Source of the DNA: Mycolicibacter sp. MU0102
GTDB taxonomy: Bacteria; Actinomycetota; Actinomycetes; Mycobacteriales; Mycobacteriaceae
Assembly: GCF_963378105.1 (NCBI RefSeq)
Contig: NZ_OY726398.1
Coordinates: 4,650,001-4,714,000, forward strand
Length of the DNA: 64,000 nucleotides
Direction: 5' to 3'
The translations under genes were made by a program, and so were the position numbers. The first letter of the stretch is position 1; every line of letters begins with the position of its first letter. Below the pieces are notes generated by a model. It did no database searches, was not told the DNA's origin, and worked only from the letters and a program-made list of their open reading frames with translations. This document shows, piece after piece, positions 19,032 through 27,268 of this stretch.

Positions 19032-20207
19032 ATGCTTCTCGAGTTCTGGCAGAACTTCACGCACAACCTGTTCAAGCCGCTGTTGTTGTTCTTCTACTTC
19101 GGCTTCCTGCTCGCACTGGCCAAGGTGCCGTTCGAGTTTCCGAACGCGGTGTATCAGGGCTTGACGATGTATCTGCTGCTGGCCATCGGTTGGCACGGCG
19201 GCGAGGAGCTCGCCGGTATCGACATCTCGCAGATCGGCGGAATTCTCGGATTCATGCTGACCGGCTTCGTGCTGAACTTCGTGATCGGCACGATCGCCTA
19301 CGTGTTGCTGAAATACCTGACGAAGATGCGCGAAGTCGACCGTGCAACGGTCGCGGGCTACTACGGCTCCGATTCGGCCGGAACGTTCGCCACCTGCATG
19401 GGCGTGCTGGCCACCATCGGCATGGCCTTCGACGCCTACATGCCCGTCATGCTGGCCATCATGGAGATCCCCGGCTGCTTGGTGGCGCTGTTCCTGGTCG
19501 CCCGGCTGCGCCACAAGGGTATGGACGCTGCCGGAAACATGCCCCACGAGCCGGGCTACACGGTGCCGGCCGGTTCGGTCCCGGCAGCTGTGGGCGCCAC
19601 CCAGGCCGGTGACCCCACCGGCGGCCTGGCCATCCAGATGAGCCCCGAGCGTCGCGCGGAGGCCGAAGGAACCTCGAACGGTCGCCTGATCAGCCGGGAA
19701 CTGGTGCGGGAGGTCTTCCTCAACCCGGGCATCTGCCTGCTGCTCGGCGGCATCGCGATCGGCTTCATCAGCGGTCTGCAGGGCTCGAAGGTCACCGGCG
19801 TCGACGACCCGGTGTTCGTCACCGCGTTCCAGGGCGTGCTGTGCCTCTTCCTGCTCGAGATGGGGCTGACCGCGGCGCGCAAGCTGAAGGACCTGAAGTC
19901 CGCCGGTCGTGGTTTCATCCTGTTTGGTCTGCTGGTGCCCAACATCTTCGCAACGCTGGGGCTGTTTGTCGCACACACCTACTCGCAGCTGACCGGCGTC
20001 CACTTCCAGCTGGGCACCTACGTTCTGTTCGCCGTGCTGTGCGGCGCGGCGTCGTACATCGCCGTGCCGGCGATCCAGCGACTGGCGATTCCGGAGGCCA
20101 GCCCCAGCTTGCCGTTGGCCGCATCGCTGGGCCTGACGTTCTCCTACAACGTCACGATCGGCATCCCCCTCTACATTGAGATTGCGCATCTCATCACGTC
20201 GCAGTAG
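19032..20207 (+). CDS. sbtA: SbtA-type sodium-dependent bicarbonate transporter
   Basis: This 391-residue polytopic inner-membrane protein resembles the SbtA/DUF897 family. Two homologous halves of about five TM helices are visible, with AGYYGSDSAGTFATCMGVL in the first half and SLGLTFSYNVTIGIPLY in the second. A hydrophilic loop (about 170-220) separates them. SbtA imports bicarbonate with Na+ in cyanobacteria; carboxylation reactions of fatty-acid synthesis would use it here. It lies 50 bp after two PPE genes and is probably co-transcribed. I see no SbtB-like PII regulator next to it. The substrate assignment is by family only. Confidence 0.85.
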   Translation: MLLEFWQNFTHNLFKPLLLFFYFGFLLALAKVPFEFPNAVYQGLTMYLLLAIGWHGGEELAGIDISQIGGILGFMLTGFVLNFVIGTIAYVLLKYLTKMREVDRATVAGYYGSDSAGTFATCMGVLATIGMAFDAYMPVMLAIMEIPGCLVALFLVARLRHKGMDAAGNMPHEPGYTVPAGSVPAAVGATQAGDPTGGLAIQMSPERRAEAEGTSNGRLISRELVREVFLNPGICLLLGGIAIGFISGLQGSKVTGVDDPVFVTAFQGVLCLFLLEMGLTAARKLKDLKSAGRGFILFGLLVPNIFATLGLFVAHTYSQLTGVHFQLGTYVLFAVLCGAASYIAVPAIQRLAIPEASPSLPLAASLGLTFSYNVTIGIPLYIEIAHLITSQ

Positions 20208-20265
20208 GCAGCTTGGTACAGCATGCAAGCCCCCAGGCAGCCGAGTGAAGAGTAGGAGGAACGAC

Positions 20266-20580
20266 ATGCGCAGCGTGTTATCGGTATTGGGCATTGCCGC
20301 CGTCATCGGGTTTGCCGCGCCGGCGTACGCGGATCCCGACGCCGGCGGTGGCGATGCAGCCTTCCTGGCTTCCCTGAAGGCGGTCGGGCTGACCTTCAAC
20401 AGTGGCGATCAGGCCATTGTGGCCGGCCATGCCGTCTGCAGCATGGCCAACAACGGCGAGTCGGGACTGCAGGTCGTTAAACAACTCACGGCCGACAACC
20501 CCGGACTGAGCATGGACGCCGCGTCGCAGTTCGCGGCGGTTGCCGCCAACGCTTACTGCCCGCAGCACTTGAAGAAGTAG
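20266..20580 (+). CDS. DUF732 small secreted protein
   Basis: This 104-residue protein has a Sec signal peptide (MRSVLSVLGIAAVIGFAAPAYA, cleavage before DPDAGG). The short mature helical domain has two cysteines (HAVCSMAN and NAYCPQ) that probably form a disulfide, as in other mycobacterial DUF732 proteins. The function is unknown. AGGAGGA precedes the ATG. It lies 58 bp after sbtA and is followed by a strong intrinsic terminator, so it may be the last gene of the PPE-PPE-sbtA unit. Confidence 0.88.
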   Translation: MRSVLSVLGIAAVIGFAAPAYADPDAGGGDAAFLASLKAVGLTFNSGDQAIVAGHAVCSMANNGESGLQVVKQLTADNPGLSMDAASQFAAVAANAYCPQHLKK

Positions 20581-20604
20581 CCCTCGGTCAGCTGAAGAAG
20601 TAGC

Positions 20605-20644
20605 CGTAGGCCGGTTCCGCGCAGCGGAGCCGGCCTACGTTTTT
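20605..20644 (+). terminator. Intrinsic terminator after the DUF732 gene
   Basis: A 15-bp stem, CGTAGGCCGGTTCCG (20605-20619) with CGGAGCCGGCCTACG (20625-20639), has one G-T wobble, a 5-nt loop and a TTTTT tail at 20640-20644. It sits between convergent transcription units and overlaps the last codons of the fadE-like gene on the other strand. Confidence 0.88.
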
Positions 20645-21759
20645 GTCAGCTCTGCGTAGCGGGCGATGTGGGAGTCGGTGGTTCCGAACTCGTACTGAAT
20701 TGCGGTGAGCCGCTTGAAATAGTGGCCGATCGCCAACTCTTCAGTCATGCCCATCCCGCCGTGCAGTTGCACCGCCTCTTGGCCGACGAACCGGGCCGCC
20801 CGGCCGATGGTGGCCTTGCCTGCCGACACCGCGCGGGCGCGGGTGGCCTCGTCCGCCTCGAGGTTGAGGATCGCCAGGTAGACCGCGGCGGCCGACTGCT
20901 CAACCTCCATGAACATGTCGACCATCCGGTGCTGCAGAGCCTGAAAGCTCCCGATGGGCTGCCCGAACTGCTGACGCTGCTTGCAGTATTCGACGGTGTC
21001 CGCCAAGACTTTCCGCATGCAGCCGACCGCCTCGGAGCAGATCGCCGCGGCGCCCTCGTCCCGGGCCTGCGCCAATGATGGCCACGCCCCGCCGCGCTCA
21101 CCCAGCAGGGCGTCGGCGCCGAGCCGCAGATCGGTGAAGGTGACGTCAGCCGCGCTCCGGTCGTCGATGGTGCGATACGGATGCAGCGTGATTCCCGCAG
21201 CGTCGGCCTCGGTGAGGAACAACGAGATTCCGTCTTCGCCCTCGATGCGGGCGGTGACCAGCAGGTGCGTGGCAAGAGGCGCCGCCACGGCCATGATCTT
21301 CGAGCCGTTCAGCACCCAGCCGTCACCGTCGGAACGCGCCAGGGTCTGCGCGTCCTGCCACCGCTCGGCCGAACCCGGTTCTGCGGCAGCCAATGCGGCA
21401 ACCGCGGTCCCCGCCACGAGTTCCTTGAGCACCCCGGCTGCCACCGGGTTACCGGAGCGGCGCAGCAGACCGCCGGCGACGACGACGGCGTCGACATACG
21501 GTTCGATCACCAGCGCATGCCCGAGCGCTTCGGTGATGACCATGAGTTCGACTGCGCCGCCGCCAATTCCATCGAATTCTTCTGGAAACGTCGCGCCCAG
21601 AATGCCCAGTTCACCGGCGAAGGCACGCCAAATCTCGGGCTGCCATCCGGCGCCGGTCTTGGCTGCGGCGCGGCTCGTCTCGAGGTCGTAGCGCGCGGCG
21701 AGGAACTTGGTGATGCCGTCACGCAGCATCTGCTGCTCATTGTTCACGTTAAAGTCCAT
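20635..21759 (-). CDS. Acyl-CoA dehydrogenase (FadE-like), short subunit
   Basis: This 374-residue flavoprotein has the acyl-CoA dehydrogenase fold: N-terminal helices, a mid beta domain, and a C-terminal helical domain ending in VQLHGGMGMTEELAIGHYFKRL. It should oxidise an acyl-CoA to its enoyl-CoA with FAD. The canonical IYEGT catalytic-Glu segment is not present in that form. Its ATG overlaps the stop of the 410-residue FadE gene by one base (TAATG). Such tightly coupled FadE pairs in mycobacteria often form alpha2-beta2 enzymes for bulky or sterol side-chain substrates, so this is likely one half of such a heteromer. Confidence 0.9.
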   Translation of the reverse strand: MDFNVNNEQQMLRDGITKFLAARYDLETSRAAAKTGAGWQPEIWRAFAGELGILGATFPEEFDGIGGGAVELMVITEALGHALVIEPYVDAVVVAGGLLRRSGNPVAAGVLKELVAGTAVAALAAAEPGSAERWQDAQTLARSDGDGWVLNGSKIMAVAAPLATHLLVTARIEGEDGISLFLTEADAAGITLHPYRTIDDRSAADVTFTDLRLGADALLGERGGAWPSLAQARDEGAAAICSEAVGCMRKVLADTVEYCKQRQQFGQPIGSFQALQHRMVDMFMEVEQSAAAVYLAILNLEADEATRARAVSAGKATIGRAARFVGQEAVQLHGGMGMTEELAIGHYFKRLTAIQYEFGTTDSHIARYAELTKT

Positions 21760-22991
21760 TAGAGCCCCAATGCCGCTTTGGCCAGAATATTCCGCTGAAT
21801 TTCATTGCTACCGGCGTAGATCGAGCCGGCCCGGTCGTTGAAGTAGCGCAACGGAGCCACCGCCTGCCACGGTTCGCCAGACGCATATCCGTCGGCTGGC
21901 GGCTGGTAGTCGGCGATCGGACCCCCAGGCGCGGTGACATGCGGCTGATAGATGCGCCCGCGCGGTCCGGCCGCCTCCAAGGCCAGAGCGGTGAGCTCCT
22001 GACTCAGCTCGGTGCCCAAGATCTTGAGCATCGACGACGAGGCGCCGGGGTTGCGTCCCTCGGCGACGGCGGTAAGCACCTGGTATTCCAGGATCTCCAA
22101 GACCTCGGCGCGAATCCGCGCGTCCGCCAGCTTGCGCATGAAGGCGTCGTCGTCGGAGAGCTTGCCACCGCCCGGCCCCGGCTGGTTCTTGGCCGCCGTG
22201 GCGATCTCCTCGGCCACCACCTGCAGGCCCGGCGCCACCGCGCCGCCGCCGCGCTCGAATTCGAGCAGATACTTCGCGACTGTCCAGCCGCTGTCGATCT
22301 CTCCGATGACGTTGGTCTTGGGGACCCGCACCTCGTCGAAGAACACCTGGTTCTGGATCTCTTCGCCGGAGGTCATCACCAGCGGCCGGATCTCGATGCC
22401 GGGCGAGGTCATGTCGATCAGCACGAACGTGATGCCCTGCTGCTTCTTGGCGGTCCGGGAGGTGCGCACCAGGGCGAACATCCAGTTCGCCTCGCCGGCG
22501 TGGGTGGTCCAGATCTTGCTGCCGGTGCAGACCAAGTCGTCGCCGTCGACCGTGGCCGCCATCGACAACGCGGCCAAGTCCGATCCGGCCTCCGGCTCGG
22601 AGTACCCCTGACAGAAGAACACCTCGCCGGTGAGAATCCGGGGCAAGAAGTAGTCCTTCTGTGCGTCCGTTCCGTACCGGACGATCGCGTGCGCGACCAT
22701 CCGGATTCCCATCGGTGACAACGACGGTGCGCCGGCGAGCGTCGACTCGCGACCGAAGATGTAGTGCTGAGTCAGGCTCCAATCACAGCCACCATGTTCC
22801 ACCGGCCACGCGGGCGCCGCCCAACCCCGCTCGTGCAGAATTGCCTGCCACGCCATGCTGGCCTCGTGATCGGCATAGACACTGGTCATCAGCCGACCCG
22901 CGCGACGCAGCTCCGGGGTCAGTTTCTGGTCGAGAAAATCCCGAACCTCCGATTGAAACGCCCGGTCTTCCTCTGACCACCGCAGATCCAT
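21759..22991 (-). CDS. Acyl-CoA dehydrogenase (FadE-like), long subunit
   Basis: This 410-residue acyl-CoA dehydrogenase has FAD/substrate motifs such as YSEPEAGSDLAAL and WTTHAGEANW. The C-terminal segment reads IYAGSNEIQRNIL, where the usual Glu of IYEGT is Ala. The active base may therefore lie elsewhere or in the partner subunit. It is translationally coupled to the 374-residue FadE downstream. The intergenic region upstream leads to a broken oxidoreductase gene on the other strand. The substrate is unknown. Confidence 0.91.
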   Translation of the reverse strand: MDLRWSEEDRAFQSEVRDFLDQKLTPELRRAGRLMTSVYADHEASMAWQAILHERGWAAPAWPVEHGGCDWSLTQHYIFGRESTLAGAPSLSPMGIRMVAHAIVRYGTDAQKDYFLPRILTGEVFFCQGYSEPEAGSDLAALSMAATVDGDDLVCTGSKIWTTHAGEANWMFALVRTSRTAKKQQGITFVLIDMTSPGIEIRPLVMTSGEEIQNQVFFDEVRVPKTNVIGEIDSGWTVAKYLLEFERGGGAVAPGLQVVAEEIATAAKNQPGPGGGKLSDDDAFMRKLADARIRAEVLEILEYQVLTAVAEGRNPGASSSMLKILGTELSQELTALALEAAGPRGRIYQPHVTAPGGPIADYQPPADGYASGEPWQAVAPLRYFNDRAGSIYAGSNEIQRNILAKAALGL

Positions 22992-23146
22992 TAATCTCCC
23001 CTGCCGTACCGGCGGATAGACGCTTTTCCGCGCAGTCTAGCGTCCAGTTTGTGAGCGGCGATTCCGCCCGCGTTAGGCGATCAAGCGGTCTGCTCAGTTC
23101 CGTTCGAAGGACACCCGATCCGACGTCGGGGATCATGACGGAGTGA

Positions 23147-23659
23147 GCCGCGCTGCGTACCGACGACAGGCGGGTGCACACGGCCCCGCCGGAATTCTTG
23201 GCGCGTACTCGGGAACTGTTGTCCGCCCCGAGCCCTGCCGCGCCGCAGGGCTATCCGTTCCAGCTTGGCAATCGGCGGAACCGACATTCGATGAACTCCT
23301 GGCTCAACGAGCTTCCTGGGCTACACCGCTCCGGCAAACGCAACGATGTACTGATCAACACCCGCGACGCCGCGGACCTCGGTATTGCCGAAGGCGATCT
23401 GGTGCGGGTGTTCTCACCCACCGGCGAGGTCGTGCTGGCCGCATCTGTGTCGGAACGGCCACGGCGCGGAATGGTGATCATCGACCACGGTTGGGGTTCA
23501 AGGATATTCGACCCTCGCAGCGGCGGACAGCCCGAGTCGTTCGGCGTCAATCGCAATCTGCTGGTTGACGGCCAATCCCTGGACCCGCTGTCGCAGACAT
23601 CGCCACTGAGTTCGAGCTACGTCGGCGTCCAGCGACTGGAAGCCCCGAGCGCAGGGTAG
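23147..23659 (+). pseudogene. C-terminal remnant of a molybdopterin oxidoreductase
   Basis: The frame encodes about 170 residues resembling only the C-terminal molybdopterin-dinucleotide-binding domain of FdhF/BisC-type oxidoreductases: FQLGNRRNRHSMNSWLNELP, then VLINTRDAADLGIAEGDLVRVFSPTGEV. Family similarity begins right after an in-frame TGA at 23144-23146 (ALRTDDRRVHTAPPEFL), and no catalytic domains or Fe-S motifs are found upstream. A GTG at 23174 could start a short product. Full-length members exceed 700 residues, so this is a deletion remnant. Confidence 0.8.
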
Positions 23660-23670
23660 AGCGGAGCCCC

Positions 23671-24165
23671 CTATCGGATTCGGCCTGCAATGCCGTCTAA
23701 CAGCAACGCCCGACTCTCCTCGGCGCCGTCGAGCATCCGGGTGATTCGCCTGACGATCTGCCACTGCCCGGGCGAGCCGGCCACCCGCTTGAGGTGAAAG
23801 TAGTTGGCGCCGCCGCGCGCGACGCGAAACTGGTTGCCCTGTTTGACCAGCAGCGTCGACTCACATACGGCGACCGCCTCGTCTCCGTTCACGGTGACCA
23901 CCGCCGGGCCCAGAAAGTGCGTACATCCCCGAGCGATCAGATCCTGGTGACCACGAGAGCGCACCATCGCCGCAATCTCTTCGCGGCCGGTCATCAGCCA
24001 GTTCTCGACGTCGTAGATGCCGTCGTGTTGCCACAGCGCTGCGGTGGATTCGGGATCGCCGGCATCCACCAGTGGACCGTAGGACGCGATCAGCCGCTCG
24101 ATCGCGCGCTCGTCCTCGATCTGCTGCAGGCGCCGCTCCAGTTCGGCCAGTCGTTGCTCGATCAT
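23671..24165 (-). CDS. SnoaL-like / NTF2-fold protein
   Basis: This 164-residue protein has an N-terminal helix (MIEQRLAELERRLQQIEDERAIERLIASY) and the SnoaL_4 cone fold, with YGPLVDAGDPESTAALWQHDGIYD and HFLGPAVVTVNGDEAVA. Relatives are isomerases, hydratases or dehydratases of aromatic and steroid-like substrates, or have no known activity. The start overlaps the stop of the LLM gene by 4 bp (ATGA), so the two are co-translated. Confidence 0.82.
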   Translation of the reverse strand: MIEQRLAELERRLQQIEDERAIERLIASYGPLVDAGDPESTAALWQHDGIYDVENWLMTGREEIAAMVRSRGHQDLIARGCTHFLGPAVVTVNGDEAVAVCESTLLVKQGNQFRVARGGANYFHLKRVAGSPGQWQIVRRITRMLDGAEESRALLLDGIAGRIR

Positions 24166-25028
24166 CGCCCCTCCCGGCGCGACAGGTCGGCCAGCTCGGC
24201 CAATGCGATCAGCTGGTCACGGAAGTGCGCCGACGAGCGCGCCGCGATCACACAGCTGACGTCGGTGGCACCGATGTCAGTGAGCCTGCCGATCCGATCG
24301 AGGGTCTGTTGCGGAGCGTCGAGCGGGTCCATCGGAGGCGTCGACAATACGACGGCGAATGACTCTGGGAGGTCCACGGAGCCAAGGTATTTCGTCAGCT
24401 CCTCGATGGTCAGGCCGAATGGTGTCCAGCCGTCGCCCAGGTCCACCGCGCGCCGAAGCGAGCGCCGGGTGCGTCCACCCACCCAGATCGGCACCCGCGG
24501 TTGCACCGCGCAGGGCTGCACGATCATCGAGTCGAACCCATAAAAGGCGCCGTGATAGGCGGGGCGGGTGCTCGACAGCGACGCCCGCAACGCCTTCATC
24601 GCGTCGTCAGCGCGGGCCCCGCGGTCTTCCCACGCGCAGCCGAGCAGATCGAACTCCTCACGTAGCGATCCGACCCCGACGCCTAGAGTCAGCCGGCCAC
24701 CGCTGAGCCGGTCGAGGGTCCCGTAGCGTTTGGCGAGCTCCAGCGGATGGTGATAGCCCAGCACCACAACCGATGTCACCAATCGAATCGACTGGGTGCG
24801 GGCGGCGAGAAACGCCAGCGTGGCCAACGGATCCCAGTAGGTCGTTCCGCGACCGGCCGCGGCGTCGGCGGGAACCGCGACATGTTCCGAGCAGGTGAGG
24901 TAGGCGAACCCGAGTTCGTCGGCGGCCGAGGCGATCTGGCTGATGTCCTCGACACCGCCCTCGGCCTCCCAGCTCGACGCTGTTCCGGGGACCTGGATGA
25001 CGACCGGCGTCGCCAAGCCGAGCCGCAT
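24162..25028 (-). CDS. F420-dependent LLM-class oxidoreductase
   Basis: This 288-residue luciferase-like TIM-barrel protein has the motifs EHVAVP, a GGRLTLGVGVGSLREEF phosphate-binding segment, and PIWVGGRTRRSLRRAVDLGDGW. The pattern fits the actinobacterial F420-dependent LLM subgroup. It likely transfers hydride between F420 and an organic substrate in the cytosol. It heads a two-gene unit with the SnoaL-like protein and is divergent from the SDR gene at 25150. Confidence 0.85.
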   Translation of the reverse strand: MRLGLATPVVIQVPGTASSWEAEGGVEDISQIASAADELGFAYLTCSEHVAVPADAAAGRGTTYWDPLATLAFLAARTQSIRLVTSVVVLGYHHPLELAKRYGTLDRLSGGRLTLGVGVGSLREEFDLLGCAWEDRGARADDAMKALRASLSSTRPAYHGAFYGFDSMIVQPCAVQPRVPIWVGGRTRRSLRRAVDLGDGWTPFGLTIEELTKYLGSVDLPESFAVVLSTPPMDPLDAPQQTLDRIGRLTDIGATDVSCVIAARSSAHFRDQLIALAELADLSRREGR

Positions 25029-25116
25029 CAGCGGGACCGAATCCGGGGACCGTTGTACCGCAAGGACTCTATGCCTTTCGTTGCGCTGTGAATGTGAGGT
25101 AGCCTCATGGGAGTGA

Positions 25117-25136
25117 AACTAGAATGAATTTTAGTT
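25117..25136. promoter_or_regulatory. Palindromic operator upstream of the SDR-TetR operon
   Basis: The 20-bp site AACTAGAATGAATTTTAGTT is symmetric at 16 of 20 positions and ends 13 bp before the TTG start at 25150. Its core TAGAAT-GA-ATTTTA resembles the KstR motif TnnAACnnGTTnnA with two changes. The operon's own TetR protein, at 25970, is the likely ligand. A smaller dyad, TGAGG-TAG-CCTCA, lies at 25095-25107. Confidence 0.55.
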
Positions 25137-25149
25137 ATGGAGGCGTCTC

Positions 25150-25989
25150 TTGTCTAGCGGTGATCGACCCGAGTGGGCGCAGCAGTACGGCCCCTGGGCT
25201 GTGGTCGCCGGCGGCTCGGAAGGTGTCGGCGCCGAGTTCGCTTTCCAGCTGGCCGAAGCCGGTATCAATCTGGTCCTGATCGCGCGCAAGCCAGACCCGT
25301 TGCGTGACACCGCTGATCGATGCAGGGCAGGTGGCGTGTGTGTCCGTGAGCTGGCTGTCGATCTGACTGCCGCGGACGCGGTCACCCGGATCGACGAGGC
25401 GACGTCGGACATCGAAGTCGGGTTGCTCATCTACAACGCGGGAGCCAACACGCACAGCGCGGAGTTCCTCGACGGCGATCTGGGGGCCTTCGAGCGCGTG
25501 CTCGACCTGAACGTGCGGACGCCGCTGGCGCTGATCCACCATTTCGGGAGGCCGATGCGCGGTCGGCGGCGCGGTGGTCTACTGCTGGTCGGGTCGCTGA
25601 CCGGGTATCTCGGTTCGGCACGGCAGACCGTGTACGGGGGCGCGAAGGCGTTCACCCGGATCTACGCCGAGGGCCTTTGGCTGGAGTTGCGCGACTACAA
25701 CGTGCACGTCTTGGAGTTGGTGCTCGGCGTGACCAGGACGCCTGCCATGGCACGGGCCGGCCTCAACTTCGACGTGCGGGGGCTGCGAGTATCCGATCCG
25801 GCCGAGGTCGCCCGCGAAGGCCTCGACCAGCTCTCCCGGGGGCCGGTGCACGTCATCTCGGCCCACGCCGACAGTCCTGCCCTGCGCACCACCGCAGATC
25901 GCGCCGAAGCCGTGCTCGCCTCACATCGGCTGATGCAGAAGCTGCTCGCGACGGCCCCCCGAGCCGCTGATGCCCCGCCCGCCGGTTGA
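25150..25989 (+). CDS. Short-chain dehydrogenase/reductase
   Basis: This 279-residue SDR has a Rossmann nucleotide motif near residue 18 (GGSEGVGAEFA), the NAG segment (LIYNAGANT) and the catalytic YGGAKAF (YxxxK), preceded by a Ser in VGSLTGYLG. It oxidises or reduces a hydroxyl/keto group with NAD(P). It starts at an unusual TTG, supported by GGAGG six bases upstream and by the conserved N-terminus. Its end overlaps the TetR gene by 20 bp. Confidence 0.87.
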   Translation: MSSGDRPEWAQQYGPWAVVAGGSEGVGAEFAFQLAEAGINLVLIARKPDPLRDTADRCRAGGVCVRELAVDLTAADAVTRIDEATSDIEVGLLIYNAGANTHSAEFLDGDLGAFERVLDLNVRTPLALIHHFGRPMRGRRRGGLLLVGSLTGYLGSARQTVYGGAKAFTRIYAEGLWLELRDYNVHVLELVLGVTRTPAMARAGLNFDVRGLRVSDPAEVAREGLDQLSRGPVHVISAHADSPALRTTADRAEAVLASHRLMQKLLATAPRAADAPPAG

Positions 25990-26587
25990 GCGCGACGCCG
26001 CTGTTCCCAGCACGGACGCGCAGCGGCAACGCTGCGAGCGCATCCTTGCCACCGCGGCCCGACTCGGTGCCCGCGACGGGCTGGAGGGCGTCCGGATGCA
26101 GGATGTGGCCGACCAGTCGGCGGTTTCGATCGCGACCCTCTACCGCTACTACCCCACCAAGCATCACTTGTTCAGCGCCTTGCTGTTGCACTTCACCCAG
26201 ACCGCAGGTCCGTTGCACCCGCCGTCGGGCTGTCCGGCAGCCGACGTCACCGATCTCATGGTCGGCATCTGCCGTGCGATGCTCGCGCGACCTCGGCTGG
26301 CTCGCGCAATGATCACCTCGGTCAACGCCCGGCGGTCCGAGTCGACGGCAATCGGGGACTTCGACCTGCGTGCCAACATCTTGTCCGTCGCCGGGATCTC
26401 CCGGCCCGCACCGCGGGACACCCAGCTGGCGCTGCTGGTGGAGCAGTGCGCCTACGGCATCTTGTCCTGGGCGGTGATGGGTGAGACGACGCCCGTGCAG
26501 GCCGAACGCGACATGCGGCGCGCCTGCGAGCTGCTGCTAGCGCCCTGGCGAGGTGATACGCACTCCGGACCCTCGGCGCTGCGCTGA
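25970..26587 (+). CDS. TetR family regulator, KstR-like
   Basis: This 205-residue protein has the HTH MQDVADQSAVSIATLYRYYPTKHHLF at about residues 43-68. The spacing and TLYRYxPTKxHL wording recall KstR-type regulators of sterol and lipid catabolism. It is translationally coupled to the SDR gene, and a KstR-like palindrome sits before that gene, so autoregulation is likely. Its 3' end overlaps the convergent membrane-protein gene by 51 bp, an unusually long antisense overlap. Confidence 0.84.
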   Translation: MPRPPVERDAAVPSTDAQRQRCERILATAARLGARDGLEGVRMQDVADQSAVSIATLYRYYPTKHHLFSALLLHFTQTAGPLHPPSGCPAADVTDLMVGICRAMLARPRLARAMITSVNARRSESTAIGDFDLRANILSVAGISRPAPRDTQLALLVEQCAYGILSWAVMGETTPVQAERDMRRACELLLAPWRGDTHSGPSALR

Positions 26588-27268
26588 CGGCGTGCCTGTG
26601 GCTGCGCTATCGCCCGAGCGCGGCATCGCCAGCGCCGTCCCGAGGATCCAGGCGAACAAGAAAGCCGGCATTGCGGTGATCGAGTAGCCCTCCAGCGACA
26701 GCGGACCGCTGCGGAAGACGAACGTCAGGAGCAGCACCGGATGGACCACCGCGGCAGCAAGTGCCAGGTGACCTGCGTAGGCCGGCAGCGTCTGGCGGGC
26801 GTAGACCGCGACCACGAACGCGCCCAGCGCTACCACCAGGGGCAGCCCCGACATGGCCAGCAGCCCGAACGTCAGGTCATAGAGCAGTGCCGCCGCGTCG
26901 GCACTGCGGCGCCGGTACAGCAGGAGGTCAAAGGCAGTGAACCCGCTGAGCAGCAGGGTCAGGCATCCGATGAAGCCCGCGGCGAAGCAGGTCGGAAGGA
27001 TCGATTTCATGGGAACGCGATCCCGGATGTACGTCCACACCGCGGCACCGAAGACGAACCAGAGCGTGACGCCGACGGTGTTGAGTGCCATCGTCACGAC
27101 CAGCCGGTCATGGTGGGCTGCGGCCCACCGCGCCACGTCAATCGACTGCGTTCGGGTCGCCGGGAAAGACCAGATCGGATAGGCCAGCAATGTGGTCGCG
27201 GGCAGGACGACGCCCAGGATGCCGGACCACCTGGCAACCCGTGGCGCGTCCCAGGATGTGCCGATCAC
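26537..27268 (-). CDS. Polytopic membrane protein, function unknown
   Basis: This 243-residue protein has about six TM segments (for example WSGILGVVLPATTLLAYPIW, LVVTMALNTVGVTLWFVFGAAVW and HLALAAAVVHPVLLLTFVF). I do not recognise the family. GTG 27268 was chosen because it overlaps the DUF1906 stop (GTGA); the upstream extension is Arg-rich and not membrane-like. It is the last gene of the thioesterase-SDR-LLM-DUF1906 operon. A link with the exported DUF1906 protein is inferred from coupling only. Confidence 0.72.
   Translation of the reverse strand: MIGTSWDAPRVARWSGILGVVLPATTLLAYPIWSFPATRTQSIDVARWAAAHHDRLVVTMALNTVGVTLWFVFGAAVWTYIRDRVPMKSILPTCFAAGFIGCLTLLLSGFTAFDLLLYRRRSADAAALLYDLTFGLLAMSGLPLVVALGAFVVAVYARQTLPAYAGHLALAAAVVHPVLLLTFVFRSGPLSLEGYSITAMPAFLFAWILGTALAMPRSGDSAATGTPSAQRRGSGVRITSPGR

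Noticed and set aside
25095..25107. TGAGG-TAG-CCTCA as an IdeR-type iron box
   Set aside because: It shares only the general symmetry with the 19-bp iron box; the flanking bases do not fit and the genes are not iron-related.
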